A stretch of DNA of 64,000 nt from Jeongeupia wiesaeckerbachi (GTDB lineage Bacteria > Pseudomonadota > Gammaproteobacteria > Burkholderiales > Chitinibacteraceae), in NCBI RefSeq assembly GCF_050916355.1, contig NZ_CP136946.1, positions 868,001 to 932,000 on the forward strand, given 5' to 3'. Of the stretch, positions 28,150-37,719 are shown piece after piece (within the stretch, counting starts at the first letter, position 1; each line of letters begins with the position of its first letter). The notes beneath the pieces were generated by a model, which had not been told where the DNA came from, made no database searches, and saw nothing but the letters and a program-made list of their open reading frames with translations. Position numbers and translations under genes: made by a program.

Positions 28150-28295
28150 CATCAGCTCAAAAACACGAAACGCCGGCCCCTTCAATCCAGCACGCCGCTT
28201 GGACTGAATGCAATGAAGCCCAGCGTGTACTGACACGGTACAGGGCTCCACTGGCGCTCAACCCATCCAGGTTTCCGCAAACGTCAGCCCATCCA

Positions 28296-28820
28296 ATGAT
28301 CATCGCCCATCTGCCGTCAGGCTACGTCCTGTCCGCACTGATCCTGAAGCACGCGCCCCGACTGCCTGCATCGGCGGCAGCCATCATTGTGGCCGGCATT
28401 GTCGGTGCGCTGGCGCCGGATTTCGACATGCTCTGGTTTCATCTGGTCGATCATCGCCAGACGCACCATCACAAGTACTTCACACACTGGCCGCTGGTGT
28501 AGCTGGCGCTGGTGGCGCTCTCCGCACTGTGGTTCAGCCTCGCCCGCCAATCCAGGGCGGCCGTGCTGGCGCTGGTGTTTTGCCTCGGCGGCCTGCTGCA
28601 CATGCTGCTGCACATGCTGCTGGACAGTCTGGTTGGCGATATCTGGTGGTTTGCGCCCTTTGTGGACCGGCCCTATGCGCTGTTCACCGTGCCGGCACGC
28701 TACCAGCCCTGGTGGCTGAACTTCGTGCTGCACTGGTCGTTCGTGGTCGAGCTGGCGATCTGGGTCTGGGCTCTGTGCATTTACCGTGCACGTACAGCAT
28801 CCGCTGCCGCCAGTCGCTAA
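28296..28820 (+). pseudogene. YdjM/DUF457-like membrane hydrolase gene interrupted by an amber codon
   Basis: The frame starts MIIAHLPSGYVLSALIL, has the DFDMLWFHLVDHR and THHHKYFTHWPLV histidine-rich segments of the LexA-regulated YdjM/DUF457 family, then meets a TAG at 28500-28502. The same frame continues intact to 28820 with LHMLLHMLLDSLVGD and two more membrane helices. A full product would be 174 residues. A single base change explains the break, so this is a recent pseudogene or a sequencing error; readthrough is a less likely option. Confidence 0.7.
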
Positions 28821-28824
28821 CGGT

Positions 28825-29544
28825 TCAGCCTTCGTCCTCGATATCGTAGCGCGCGCCTCCCTCCGGCCCGCCTGCAATCACCCCGGCCACATAAGCCGCG
28901 ACCGATTCCGGCGTGCGCAACTTGCCGTCTTCCTTGCGGGCGATAAAGCGCGCGACCTCGGCGAAATCGGCTTCGCTCGTGCCGCGGATTTCGGCCTGCA
29001 TCTGCGTATCCATCACGTCCGGGTCGATGCTGATGCAGACGACAGGATGCACGGCGCCGGTCTGTTCGACCGCGACGGCGCGGATCAAATGGTCGATCGC
29101 CGCCTTGCCGGCGCAGTACAGCGACCAGCTGCCATAGCCGCGCAACGCGGCGCCCGACGAGATCTGTGCGACGGTCTTCACGGCAGCGACATGCTGGAAG
29201 CGCCGCACGAACGCGGCGATCACGCGTACCGCGCTCATCACGTTCACATTGAGGTTGGCGGCGATCTGCGCATCGTGTTGCTGCGCCAGCGGCAGCAGCG
29301 GCGTCAGCGTCGCGGCGTTATTGATCAGCACGACCTCGTCCCACGATCGGGTGGCGAGGTCGGCAAAATGGGCGTCAAGCGTCGCGACCGTCGTGTCCGG
29401 GTCGGCGAAATCGGTGTGGATGTGCGCTTCGCCCTGCCCCGAGCGCGAGCATTCGCGCACCGTCCAGCCTTGCGCGCGATAGTGCGCGACCAGCGCCGCA
29501 CCCAGCCCGTGCGAGCCGCCGGTAATGATCGCCAGCCTGTTCAT
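28825..29544 (-). CDS. Short-chain dehydrogenase (sepiapterin/benzil-reductase-like)
   Basis: 239 residues. Coenzyme motif TGGSHGLGAALV, structural NNAA, and active-site Ser (ISSGAAL) with YCAGK for the catalytic Tyr/Lys. The layout matches the YueD benzil-reductase/sepiapterin-reductase-like SDR group, which is NADPH-dependent. I prefer the ATG at 29544 (GGAG five bases upstream). An alternative ATG at 29559 overlaps the stop of the upstream flavoprotein gene as ATGA and adds five residues. The two genes form an operon. Confidence 0.87.
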   Translation of the reverse strand: MNRLAIITGGSHGLGAALVAHYRAQGWTVRECSRSGQGEAHIHTDFADPDTTVATLDAHFADLATRSWDEVVLINNAATLTPLLPLAQQHDAQIAANLNVNVMSAVRVIAAFVRRFQHVAAVKTVAQISSGAALRGYGSWSLYCAGKAAIDHLIRAVAVEQTGAVHPVVCISIDPDVMDTQMQAEIRGTSEADFAEVARFIARKEDGKLRTPESVAAYVAGVIAGGPEGGARYDIEDEG

Positions 29545-29555
29545 GCCCGCTCCGT

Positions 29556-30794
29556 TCATGCGCTTTTCTCCGTCAGCCAGCTTGCCGCGCCCAGCCCGGC
29601 GGCGTGGCCGGTGGCAAAGCACGCGGTCAGCAGATAACCACCGGTCGGTGCTTCCCAATCGAGCATTTCGCCGGCGCAGAACACGCCAGGCCGCGCCTTG
29701 AGCATCAGCCGCGCATCGAGCGTTTCGAAGCGCACGCCACCGGCGCTGCTGATCGCCTCGTCCAGCGGCCTGGTCGCCAGCAGCCGCAACGGCAGTGCCT
29801 TGATCTTTGCAGCCAGCCGGGCCGGATCGGCGAAATCATCCTTGCTGGTGCATTCGCGCAGCAACGAGGCCTTGGCGCCCTTCAGGTTCAACCGGCTTTG
29901 CAGATGGCTCGCCATCGAGCGCGAACCGCGCGGGTGCGCGACCTCGGCTTCGACCTTGGTCTGTGTGAAATCGGGCAGCAGATCGAGATGGACGACCGCT
30001 TCGCCGTGTGCGGCGATCGCATCGCGGATGCGCGCCGAGAACGCATAGATCAGATTGCCCTCGACACCGGTCTGCGTCAGCACGAACTCGCCACGGCGGG
30101 TTTCGGTTTTTCCGGCTGCGTCGGTGAAGGTCAGTGCAACGCTCTTGATCGGCGTGCCTGCGAATTTCTCCGCCAGCACGGTGCTCCAGCCGGCATCGAA
30201 GCCGCTGTTGGCCGGCGCCAGCGGCGCAATCTCGGCGCCGACGCCTTGCAGCCACGGCGCCCACGCGCCGTCCGAGCCGAGCCGTGCCCAGCTGCCGCCG
30301 CCAAGCGCCAGCACCGTCGCGTCGGCATCGACCGTAACCGCGCCATGCGGTGTATCGAAAGCCAGTGCACCGGCGTCGTTCCAGCCGGTCCAGCGGTGGC
30401 GGGTATGGAAGACCACGCCGGCCGCGCGCAGCCGCGCCAGCCAGGCGCGCAGCAGCGGTGCGGCCTTCATTTCGGTCGGAAACACCTTGCCGCTCGAACC
30501 GACGAAGGTATCGATCCCCAGCCCGGCAATCCACGTGCGCAGCGCATCGGGGCCGAACGCTTCGATCAGCGGCGCCAGCGTATCGCGGCGCTCGGCATAG
30601 CGGTTGAGCAGCGCCGGCAGCGGTTCCGAATGGGTAATGTTCATGCCGCCGATCCCGGCCAGCAGGAATTTGCGGCCGAACGACGGCATCGCGTCGTACA
30701 CGGCGACACGGTGGCCGTTTGCTGCCAGTTGTTCGGCGGCCATCAGCCCGGCCGGGCCGCCACCGATCACGGCGACGTTCGCTGCAGACGCCAT
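29556..30794 (-). CDS. HI0933/BaiN-type flavoprotein (TIGR03862 family)
   Basis: 412 residues. FAD-binding GGGPAGLMAAE at the N-terminus, GRKFLLAGIGGMNITHSEP (family hallmark) after it, a central LALGGGSWARLGSDG segment, and C-terminal AGEMLDWEAPTGGYLLTACF. Such proteins are flavin-dependent oxidoreductases of largely unknown substrate. The ATG at 30794 has GGGAGG just upstream; an in-frame ATG at 30818 lacks homology. It precedes an SDR gene with which it overlaps or nearly so. Confidence 0.9.
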   Translation of the reverse strand: MASAANVAVIGGGPAGLMAAEQLAANGHRVAVYDAMPSFGRKFLLAGIGGMNITHSEPLPALLNRYAERRDTLAPLIEAFGPDALRTWIAGLGIDTFVGSSGKVFPTEMKAAPLLRAWLARLRAAGVVFHTRHRWTGWNDAGALAFDTPHGAVTVDADATVLALGGGSWARLGSDGAWAPWLQGVGAEIAPLAPANSGFDAGWSTVLAEKFAGTPIKSVALTFTDAAGKTETRRGEFVLTQTGVEGNLIYAFSARIRDAIAAHGEAVVHLDLLPDFTQTKVEAEVAHPRGSRSMASHLQSRLNLKGAKASLLRECTSKDDFADPARLAAKIKALPLRLLATRPLDEAISSAGGVRFETLDARLMLKARPGVFCAGEMLDWEAPTGGYLLTACFATGHAAGLGAASWLTEKSA

Positions 30795-30909
30795 CGCGCC
30801 CTCCCTTGCTTCAGTCATTCCTTCAATCGTCCCATTCTACCTGCCGCGTCAAGCGGCCCGCGCCGCCGCATCCGGGCATGTCATGCACATATTCACACTC
30901 GTTTCTGAT

Positions 30910-30938
30910 TTGAAATTTCCTGATTTGGCGCGTAAATT
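30910..30938 (+). promoter_or_regulatory. Sigma70-like promoter of the small gene at 30975
   Basis: TTGAAA-N17-TAAATT (5/6 and 4/6 to consensus) in an AT-rich stretch, predicting a start site near 30945, with AGGAG and the ATG following. Confidence 0.55.
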
Positions 30939-30974
30939 ACGTAGTAACACTACACAAACACAAGGAGCGCCATC

Positions 30975-31184
30975 ATGATCATCTCCAGCCTCTTCGCCTT
31001 TTTTGCCGGCAAGAACAGCGATATCGTCGTCAACGGTCGCGTCAACCGGATGGCCGACCTCGCCGGTTCCGAGCGCACCGACGGCCGCGTGCTGAAGATC
31101 GATGGCGACCGTGCCCGCGTCTGCTGGCCCAAGGGCGAGAAGACCGAGGAAAGCCTCAGCAGCCTCGTGTCGATCGTCGAGTAA
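30975..31184 (+). CDS. Small conserved-looking protein of unknown function
   Basis: 69 residues, soluble, containing DLAGSERTDGRVLKIDGDRARVCWPKGEKTEE in fragments consistent with a small beta-barrel (SH3-like) fold, though that is only an impression. AGGAG precedes the ATG; an upstream promoter and a downstream rho-independent terminator frame it as a single-gene transcript, which argues that it is real and expressed. Confidence 0.75.
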   Translation: MIISSLFAFFAGKNSDIVVNGRVNRMADLAGSERTDGRVLKIDGDRARVCWPKGEKTEESLSSLVSIVE

Positions 31185-31219
31185 ACACCGCACGCAGCGT
31201 TCGACGCTGCGGCGCGCCA

Positions 31220-31246
31220 AGGCCGGATTCTTGTCCGGCCTTTTTC
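31220..31246 (+). terminator. Rho-independent terminator
   Basis: GGCCGGA-N6-TCCGGCC followed by TTTTT, 38 bases after the small gene's stop. Confidence 0.85.
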
Positions 31247-31401
31247 ACGCCTGGCGAAAATGCACCGGGCAGGGATGACCCCGATCACCGGCGAGCAGCG
31301 ACGCGACTATCGTCATGCTGTGGCTGCTGCACTGCCACAAAGTGCCGCAGCACAGCGTCGCTGGCGGTAAAGTGAAGTGTGCCCCTGCCGAGTGTGCCCC
31401 C

Positions 31402-33216
31402 ATGTCCGCCAGCAACGCCGCCCAGCTGCAAGCCGTCGATCTGCCGCCGCCCCTGCCTGACGACAGCGATCCGGTCCCGGAATTCCGCCAGATCGCCGAG
31501 CTGGCCCGCGCCATCCTGGCCGGCTTCAACGCCCACTATCAGCGTTTTCGTGCCGCCAGCCGCGCCGCACAGGCACAGTTCGAAGCCGGCGACGTCCGCG
31601 CGCTGCGCGATGCGGTGCGCGACCGGATCGCCTTTTACGACAGCCGCGTGCTCGAGACCTCCGAGCAGCTGAAACGCGAATTCGACGCCGAGCGCCTGCC
31701 CGACGACGTCTGGGCCAGCGTGAAGGCCTACTTCATCGGCCTGCTGATCAACCACAAGCAGCCCGAGCTGGCCGAAACCTTCTTCAATTCGGTCAGTTGC
31801 CGCATCCTGCACCGGACCTATTTCCACAACGATTTCATTTTCTACCGGCCGGCGGTCTCGACCGAATACATCGAAACCTCCGACACGCCGACCTACCGGA
31901 CCTACTACCCGAAGCGCGTCGACCTGTTCGCGACGCTGGCAACCATCCTGACCGATTTCGGCTGGCAGCTGCCTTTCGCCGATCTCGACCGCGACATCCG
32001 CCGCATCACCCGCGCGCTGTACCGCCACCTCGGCCACTGGCCGGCGCTGGGCTACAACGCGCAGATCCAGGTGCTCGGCTCGCCGTTCTTCCGCAACAAG
32101 GCGGCCTACATCATCGGCCGCTTCATCCACGGCGATACCGAAACGCCGTTCGCACTGCCGCTGTGCCGCACCCGCGACGGCCGGCTGTTCGTCGATGCCG
32201 CGCTGTTCGCGCATGACCAGATCCGCTCGCTGTTTTCCTTGTCGCGCGCCTACTTCCTCGTCGACATGGAAGTCCCGTCGGCCTATGTCGGCTTCCTGCA
32301 CGAGCTGATCCCGGACAAAAGCCGCGCCGAGCTGTACACGATGGTCGGCCTCGGCAAGCAGGGCAAGACGATGTTCTACCGCGAACTCTTCCACCACCTG
32401 CGCCACACCGGCGACCGCTTCGAGATCGCCCCCGGCATTCGCGGCATGGTGATGATCGTGTTCACGCTGCCGTCCTTCCCCTTCGTGTTCAAGCTGATCA
32501 AGGACGTGATCCCGCCACCGAAGGAAGTGAACCGCGAGATCGTCCGCGCCAAATACCTGATGGTGAAGCGCCACGACCGGGTCGGGCGGATGGCCGACTC
32601 GCTCGAATTCTCCGACGTCGCGCTACCGCGCGCACGCTTCGATCCGGCGCTGATCGACGAGCTGCGCGAACTGGCGCCGACGATGATCGAAGAGGACGGC
32701 GACACCATCGTCATCCGCCACCTGTACATCGAATGCCGGATGACGCCGCTGAACGTCTGGCTCGATACCCACGAAGGCTTTGAGCTCGACGCCAAGGTGC
32801 GCGACTACGGCAACGCGCTGCGCGAGCTGGCCATCGCCAACATCTTCCCCGGCGACATGCTGTTCAAGAACTTCGGCGTCACCCGGATGGGCCGGGTCGT
32901 GTTCTACGACTACGACGAAATCGAATACATGACCGACTGCGACTTCCGCCGCATTCCGCCACCGCCGACACCCGAGTTCGAGATGAGCGGCGAAGCCTGG
33001 TACACCGGCCACAAGGGCGAGGTCTATCCGGAGGAATTCGGCACCTTTTTGTTGAACCGCAAGCCGGTGCGCGATGCCTTCATGCGCTATCACGCCGACC
33101 TGCTGCAGCCGGCGTTCTGGCAGCAGACCAAGGCGCGCATTCAGGCCGGCATCCTCGAGGACTTTTTCCCGTATCCGCAAACGCTGCGGTTTGCGCAGCG
33201 CTACCGCAAACCCTGA
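31402..33216 (+). CDS. aceK: Isocitrate dehydrogenase kinase/phosphatase
   Basis: 604 residues (E. coli AceK 578). It carries both activities that switch isocitrate dehydrogenase and so divert carbon into the glyoxylate shunt. Visible family blocks are YFHNDFIFYRPAVSTEYI, the ATP-binding MVGLGKQGKTMFYRELF, VKRHDRVGRMADSLEFS and VFYDYDEIEYMTDC with the catalytic Asp. I chose the ATG at 31402, where the family's N-terminal helix begins. Its 3' end overlaps the convergent DUF1294 gene by 16 bases. No glyoxylate-shunt genes adjoin it, unlike the E. coli ace operon. Confidence 0.96.
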   Translation: MSASNAAQLQAVDLPPPLPDDSDPVPEFRQIAELARAILAGFNAHYQRFRAASRAAQAQFEAGDVRALRDAVRDRIAFYDSRVLETSEQLKREFDAERLPDDVWASVKAYFIGLLINHKQPELAETFFNSVSCRILHRTYFHNDFIFYRPAVSTEYIETSDTPTYRTYYPKRVDLFATLATILTDFGWQLPFADLDRDIRRITRALYRHLGHWPALGYNAQIQVLGSPFFRNKAAYIIGRFIHGDTETPFALPLCRTRDGRLFVDAALFAHDQIRSLFSLSRAYFLVDMEVPSAYVGFLHELIPDKSRAELYTMVGLGKQGKTMFYRELFHHLRHTGDRFEIAPGIRGMVMIVFTLPSFPFVFKLIKDVIPPPKEVNREIVRAKYLMVKRHDRVGRMADSLEFSDVALPRARFDPALIDELRELAPTMIEEDGDTIVIRHLYIECRMTPLNVWLDTHEGFELDAKVRDYGNALRELAIANIFPGDMLFKNFGVTRMGRVVFYDYDEIEYMTDCDFRRIPPPPTPEFEMSGEAWYTGHKGEVYPEEFGTFLLNRKPVRDAFMRYHADLLQPAFWQQTKARIQAGILEDFFPYPQTLRFAQRYRKP

Positions 33217-33572
33217 GCTGCGCCGACCGACCAATACCACAGCGTCAGCAGGTTCAGCAGCGCGGCCAGCACGAAGACCAGCCGGAAACGGGTCTTGGCC
33301 GTCTTGTGACGGAACAGCCGCTGACCGAGCCACGCGCCGGGCCAGCCGCCGGCGAGCGCAAGCAGCTGCAGCGTCGCTTCACGCACCCGACGACCACCGA
33401 TGCGCGCGCGCTGCTTGTCGTGGCCGTAGCAGCCGAAGGCCACGGCACTGGCGATCAGCACCACCGTGGCGACCCCGACGTGATGCCACAGCAGCGGCGC
33501 CAGCGCGCACAGCAGCAGCAAAATCAGCGCATCGACAAGGTCGAAGCCGCGCGGCATACGACGGTGGATCAT
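33201..33572 (-). CDS. DUF1294 membrane protein
   Basis: 123 residues with about three to four hydrophobic helices and the DUF1294 hallmark YGHDKQRARIGGRRVRE, followed by LAGGWPGAWLGQRLFRHKT. Many DUF1294 proteins carry an N-terminal cold-shock domain; this one lacks it. The start may be at 33572 or at an ATG five codons later. Its last codons overlap the end of aceK on the other strand. Confidence 0.85.
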   Translation of the reverse strand: MIHRRMPRGFDLVDALILLLLCALAPLLWHHVGVATVVLIASAVAFGCYGHDKQRARIGGRRVREATLQLLALAGGWPGAWLGQRLFRHKTAKTRFRLVFVLAALLNLLTLWYWSVGAAQGLR

Positions 33573-33719
33573 GGCATCGGCTCCGGGCAGAACCGGCCAT
33601 GCTAGCGCAGTCGTGAATCTGCGTGGCGGTATCGGGCGCCAAGCCTGCTAACATCCGGGTTTGACGCGTGAATTGGCGGCGCCACAGCCCCATCCGCCCC
33701 ACTCTTTCCGGATCACCCC

Positions 33720-34736
33720 ATGTCTTCAGCCCTGACCGACCTGCTCGCCGCCGCGCTCGACGCCCGCGGCGACCTGATTTCCAGACTCCACGCCGAGAAA
33801 ACCGACGCCTACCGGCTGTTCCACGGCAGCGTCGAGGGCGAACCGGGGCTGACGATCGACCGCTATGGCGACCTGATCCTGGCGCAGAGCTTCCACGAAC
33901 CGCTCGAAGCCGACGAGCTCGCGGCGATCGAAGCCTTTTACGAGCGCCGTTATCCCGGCCTGCCGCTGATCTGGAACGACCGCAGCCAGCCCAATTCGCG
34001 CATCGCCAACAAACTGTCGACCGAGCAGCTCGACATCGCCACCGAGCCGCGCATTGCGCAGGAAATCGGCGTCAACTACCGCGTCCAGGCGCGCCACGCC
34101 GGGCAGGACCCGTGGCTGTTCCTCGACCTGCGCGCCGGCCGCCGCCGCGTGCTGCAGGAAGCCAAGGGCAAGAACGTGCTCAACCTGTTCGCCTACACCT
34201 GCGGCATCGGCATTGCCGCCGCCAAGGCCGGCGCGGCGCTGGTCACCAACGTCGACTTCGCCGAATCCAGCCTGCTGATCGGCAAGGAAAACTCGCGCCT
34301 CAACGGCCTCGGCCACACGCTGCGTTACGTCGAATGCGACGCCTTCGCCGCGCTGCGCCAGTACTCGGGCCTGGGCCAGCCGCGCGTGGTGCGCGGCAAG
34401 CGCCTGCCACCGTTCCCGAAGCTGGAAAAAACCGCCTTCGATCTGGTCTTCCTCGATCCGCCGCGCTACTCGAAAGGCATTTTCGGCGTCGTCGATCTGG
34501 TCAACGACTACTCGGCCGTGTTCAAGCCGGCGCTGCTGTCGACCGCCGAGGGCGGCACGCTGATCTGCTGCAACAACGTCGCCTCGGTCGACCGCGACGC
34601 CTGGCTCGACCAGATGCAGCGCAGCGCCAAGAAAGCCGGCCGGACGATCCGCGATGTCGAATGGATCGCCCCCGAGGCCGACTTCCCGAGCCCGGACGGC
34701 AAGCCGCCGCTGAAGATCGCGCTGTTGCGGGTCTGA
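33720..34736 (+). CDS. Class I rRNA large-subunit-type SAM methyltransferase (RlmI/YccW-like)
   Basis: 338 residues. An N-terminal RlmI-type EEHAD-like domain (RLFHGSVEGEPGLTIDRYG) leads into a Rossmann methyltransferase with motif I NLFAYTCGIGIAAAKAG and motif IV FLDPPRYSKG. It lacks the N-terminal PUA domain found in RlmI, so it may belong to a shorter sub-family; the likely substrate is 23S rRNA cytosine. The ATG directly at 33720 is retained. A strong terminator follows 14 bases after the stop. Confidence 0.87.
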   Translation: MSSALTDLLAAALDARGDLISRLHAEKTDAYRLFHGSVEGEPGLTIDRYGDLILAQSFHEPLEADELAAIEAFYERRYPGLPLIWNDRSQPNSRIANKLSTEQLDIATEPRIAQEIGVNYRVQARHAGQDPWLFLDLRAGRRRVLQEAKGKNVLNLFAYTCGIGIAAAKAGAALVTNVDFAESSLLIGKENSRLNGLGHTLRYVECDAFAALRQYSGLGQPRVVRGKRLPPFPKLEKTAFDLVFLDPPRYSKGIFGVVDLVNDYSAVFKPALLSTAEGGTLICCNNVASVDRDAWLDQMQRSAKKAGRTIRDVEWIAPEADFPSPDGKPPLKIALLRV

Positions 34737-34746
34737 TCAGCCCAAA

Positions 34747-34775
34747 AGAAAGCCGCCCGACCGGGCGGCTTTTTC
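34747..34775 (+). terminator. Rho-independent terminator after the rRNA methyltransferase
   Basis: AGCCGCCCG-AC-CGGGCGGCT followed by TTTTTC; A-rich on the left side. Confidence 0.85.
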
Positions 34776-34852
34776 ATGTCCATCGTGCGTAGCGGACGGC
34801 GAACACCGCATCTCGCCCGCGTGACGATGGTTGAACCGCAGCGTTGCGGCGT

Positions 34853-35593
34853 TTATTTCACCGGCGGCACATTGGTTTCGAGGAAACCGACCACTTGTTG
34901 CTGGATCGCTGCGCCATCGGCACCGCCGAAGATGTCGACGCCGTGGCCGCCGCCTTTCGAAACGATCAGCGTGTCGGCAACACCGGCCGTAGCGGCCATG
35001 CGCTCGGAATCGGCGTGCGAGCTGTCGTATTTCGCGCTGACGAACAATCTGGGCACCGCCAGCGCCTTCAAGTCATCGTCCCTGACCACCAGGCTGCCGT
35101 AGGCCGGTGCGATCGACAGCAGCACCACCGCCTGCGGCGAGGCCTCGACCGCCACCGGCACCGTGGCCATGGCGCCCATGCTGGCGCCGACGAGGCCGAA
35201 GTGCTGCGCACCCTGGCTGCGCGCGTAGGCGATGGCTGCGTTCAGGTCGCTAATGTTGCCGGCTGGCGCCTGCTTGCCCTGCGACACCCCGTAGCCGCGG
35301 AAATCGTAGCTCAGCACCGTATAGCCGTCCTTGGCCAGTGCGACGGCGAAGTCTTCCCATGCGGCCTGATCACGGTTGGACTGATGCGACAGGATGATCC
35401 ACGCATCGCCGTGGCCGTAGCGCCGGCCGTCGAGCTTGAGACCGTCGTCGGTGGTGAACGATATGGCGGTAAACGCCGCCGGCTTCGGTGTTTCAGTCTG
35501 TGCCGGGGCTTTCTGTTTCGGCGCCTTCGCCGCAACCGTGCTGCCGGTCGCCGTGGCGATCACCAAGGCGACCATCCATTTGCTCCATGCCAT
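34853..35593 (-). CDS. Exported alpha/beta hydrolase
   Basis: 246 residues with a signal peptide (ends TVAA at about residue 22). The hydrolase fold shows LSHQSNRD as oxyanion region, YDFRGYGVSQG, nucleophile elbow GASMG and a late GGGHG supplying the His. The substrate is unknown; an ester or thioester is usual. AAGGAG precedes the ATG at 35593. It is divergent from the AraC gene at 35890; the 296-base gap between them holds no recognisable signal. Confidence 0.87.
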   Translation of the reverse strand: MAWSKWMVALVIATATGSTVAAKAPKQKAPAQTETPKPAAFTAISFTTDDGLKLDGRRYGHGDAWIILSHQSNRDQAAWEDFAVALAKDGYTVLSYDFRGYGVSQGKQAPAGNISDLNAAIAYARSQGAQHFGLVGASMGAMATVPVAVEASPQAVVLLSIAPAYGSLVVRDDDLKALAVPRLFVSAKYDSSHADSERMAATAGVADTLIVSKGGGHGVDIFGGADGAAIQQQVVGFLETNVPPVK

Positions 35594-35889
35594 CGTCTGC
35601 TCCTTGTCGTTGGAATGCGCCAACGATAAGCAGCCGCGCAGCGCCACGGTAGCGCGGTTTAGCAGCGCGACTGTGCGCGATGACAATCACGATGCCTGCT
35701 TCACCCGGCATGCCGCGCCACCGGCTTCAAACCACCCGCCCGCGACGGCGAGAGCGCATCAGCACCAGGCGCCGTTGTCGCGGCTTTCGCAATCCCGCCG
35801 TTTGCGGTAATAAAGTCAGTGAGCCCAGCGGGCCGGCCTTGCCGCCGCAGGCGGACAGGGCGAGCAAGGACAAGGGGACTACCGGAACA

Positions 35890-36900
35890 ATGACCGATCT
35901 GACACGCGCGGCGACGCTGTCCAACTATCTGGAACTGGCCACGCGTTACGGCCTGGACGGCCCGGCGATGATGCGCGACGCCGGTCTGCCTGCGTACAGC
36001 CTGACACAGCCGGAGATGTTCATCGCCTACCGCCAGTTCGTCACGCTGCTGGAGCGGAGCGCGCAGGCCAGCGGACAGCCGCTGTTCGGGCTGGAGCTGG
36101 GGCTGCTGCAGGGCATCGGCCAGTTCGGACCGCTGAGTTACCTGATCCGCAATTGCGCCGACGTGCGCCAGGCGCTGCACAGCTTTGCCCGCTACTACCA
36201 CCTGCATTCGGCCAGCGGCAATCTGGCGCTGACCGCCGTCGGCAAGCACACCCGTCTTGCCTACCAGCTCGACCTGCCCAAGGGTCTGCCGCGCAAGCAG
36301 GCGCTGGAGCTGGCGCTTGGCGTCGGCGTCCAGCTGATGCGCACGCTGTGCGGGCCGCGCTGGCAAGCCGAGCAGCTGTGCTTGCAGACGTCGCCGACCG
36401 AACCGCTGGCGCGCTACACGCAACTGCTGGGCCATACGCCGCAATTCAACGCGCCGGAGAACGCGCTGATGTTCGCGTCCAGCTGGCTCGACTGCCCGCT
36501 GACCGACGCCGACCCGGCGCTGCACCGGCTGATGCACGAGCAGCTGGCACGGCAGGATGCACTCCACCATGACGATGTGCTGCACCGCGTCAGCGAACTG
36601 CTGCGCAGCCTGCTGCCCAGCGGCGACGCCACGCTGGAACTGGTTGCCGAGCATCTGGCGATCAGTCCGCGCAGCCTGCAGCGACATTTGCAGGCCGAGT
36701 CGCACAGCTTCCACGCGCTGCTTGAACAGGTACGCAAGGACACCGCCGAGCGCTACCTGCGCGAATCGTCGTTGCCGTTCACGCAATTGGCCAGCCTGCT
36801 CGGCTACACCGAGGCCAGCACCTTCTCGCGCGCCTTCCGCCGCTGGTTCGGCTGTAGCCCGCGCGCCTGGCAGCGCCAGCAGGCCGGCGGGCGCGACTGA
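35890..36900 (+). CDS. AraC family regulator, OruR/ArgR-like
   Basis: 336 residues with the Arabinose_bd-like N-terminal domain (FGLELGLLQGIGQFG, SARYYHLHS-type segment) and a C-terminal AraC HTH (LAISPRSLQRHLQAES, LLGYTEASTFSRAFRRWFG). This subfamily controls catabolic or virulence genes in response to amino-acid-like or aromatic compounds. I chose the ATG at 35890; upstream in-frame sequence has no homology. Its stop abuts the stop of the convergent SDR gene. Confidence 0.9.
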   Translation: MTDLTRAATLSNYLELATRYGLDGPAMMRDAGLPAYSLTQPEMFIAYRQFVTLLERSAQASGQPLFGLELGLLQGIGQFGPLSYLIRNCADVRQALHSFARYYHLHSASGNLALTAVGKHTRLAYQLDLPKGLPRKQALELALGVGVQLMRTLCGPRWQAEQLCLQTSPTEPLARYTQLLGHTPQFNAPENALMFASSWLDCPLTDADPALHRLMHEQLARQDALHHDDVLHRVSELLRSLLPSGDATLELVAEHLAISPRSLQRHLQAESHSFHALLEQVRKDTAERYLRESSLPFTQLASLLGYTEASTFSRAFRRWFGCSPRAWQRQQAGGRD

Positions 36901-37719
36901 TCAGCGACGCTGCAGGATCGCCGCTTCGCCCTTGGCCGCCAGCCGGCGCTGCATATAACGCGACAGCGCCGGAAAAATCCCGCCCAGACGCGCGGTCAGG
37001 CCACGGTTGGCCGGCAGATAGACTTCAAGCGGACGATTGGGCAGCACATCGTGGAACAGCGCGTCCGAAATATCGCCGACTTCCAGCGGGCTGGCGCCAC
37101 TGAAGACCACGGCCGATTCTTTCGGGTACTTGAGCTGCAGATCGAACATCGCGGTTTTCACCAGATCCGGACACATGATGGTCACCGCAACACCGCTGCC
37201 TTCCAGCTCCATCCCCAGCGCCAGCATCGCACTGCGCACCGCCGCCTTGGACGCGGCGTAATACGCGACGCCGCGCACCGGCCCGAGCGCCGCCAGCGAA
37301 GCGATCTGGACGATATGGCCGCCGCCCTGTTTCACCATCTGCCGGCCGACCTGCTGGGCGCCGAGAATCTGCCCGGTGACGTTGACGTCGAGCATGCGCC
37401 GCAACGACGCGACCTCGGCGTCGAGCACGAAGCCCGGTTGCATGATGCCGGCGCAGTTCAGCAGCACGTCGATGCGACCGAAACGCGCCGTGGCTTCGGC
37501 GACGACCCGCTGCCAGTCGGCTTCGACGGCCACATCGAGCACGGCGGGCAGCAATCGCTCGGCCGCACCGTCAACGCCGCTGAAGGTGCGGGCCAGGCCT
37601 TCGGCGTCGCGGTCACAGGCGATGACCTGCCAGCCGCGCCGCAGGCATTCGCCGCTCAGGTGCCGGCCGATGCCGCTGGCGCCGCCGGTAATCAGGATGG
37701 TCTGCCGGGGCGTCGTCAT
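36901..37719 (-). CDS. SDR family oxidoreductase
   Basis: 272 residues. TGGASGIGRHLS coenzyme motif, NCAG structural motif, ASLAALG with the active Ser, and YYAASKAA for Tyr/Lys. It ends in a basic segment near residue 260 that may contact the membrane. Its ATG overlaps the stop of the upstream epimerase gene (ATGA, 37716-37719). The pair is likely co-regulated with the convergent AraC gene, though the target of that regulator is not shown. Confidence 0.9.
   Translation of the reverse strand: MTTPRQTILITGGASGIGRHLSGECLRRGWQVIACDRDAEGLARTFSGVDGAAERLLPAVLDVAVEADWQRVVAEATARFGRIDVLLNCAGIMQPGFVLDAEVASLRRMLDVNVTGQILGAQQVGRQMVKQGGGHIVQIASLAALGPVRGVAYYAASKAAVRSAMLALGMELEGSGVAVTIMCPDLVKTAMFDLQLKYPKESAVVFSGASPLEVGDISDALFHDVLPNRPLEVYLPANRGLTARLGGIFPALSRYMQRRLAAKGEAAILQRR

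Noticed and set aside
28500..28502. TAG as pyrrolysine or programmed readthrough
   Set aside because: No supporting element or pyrrolysine machinery; a point mutation is simpler.
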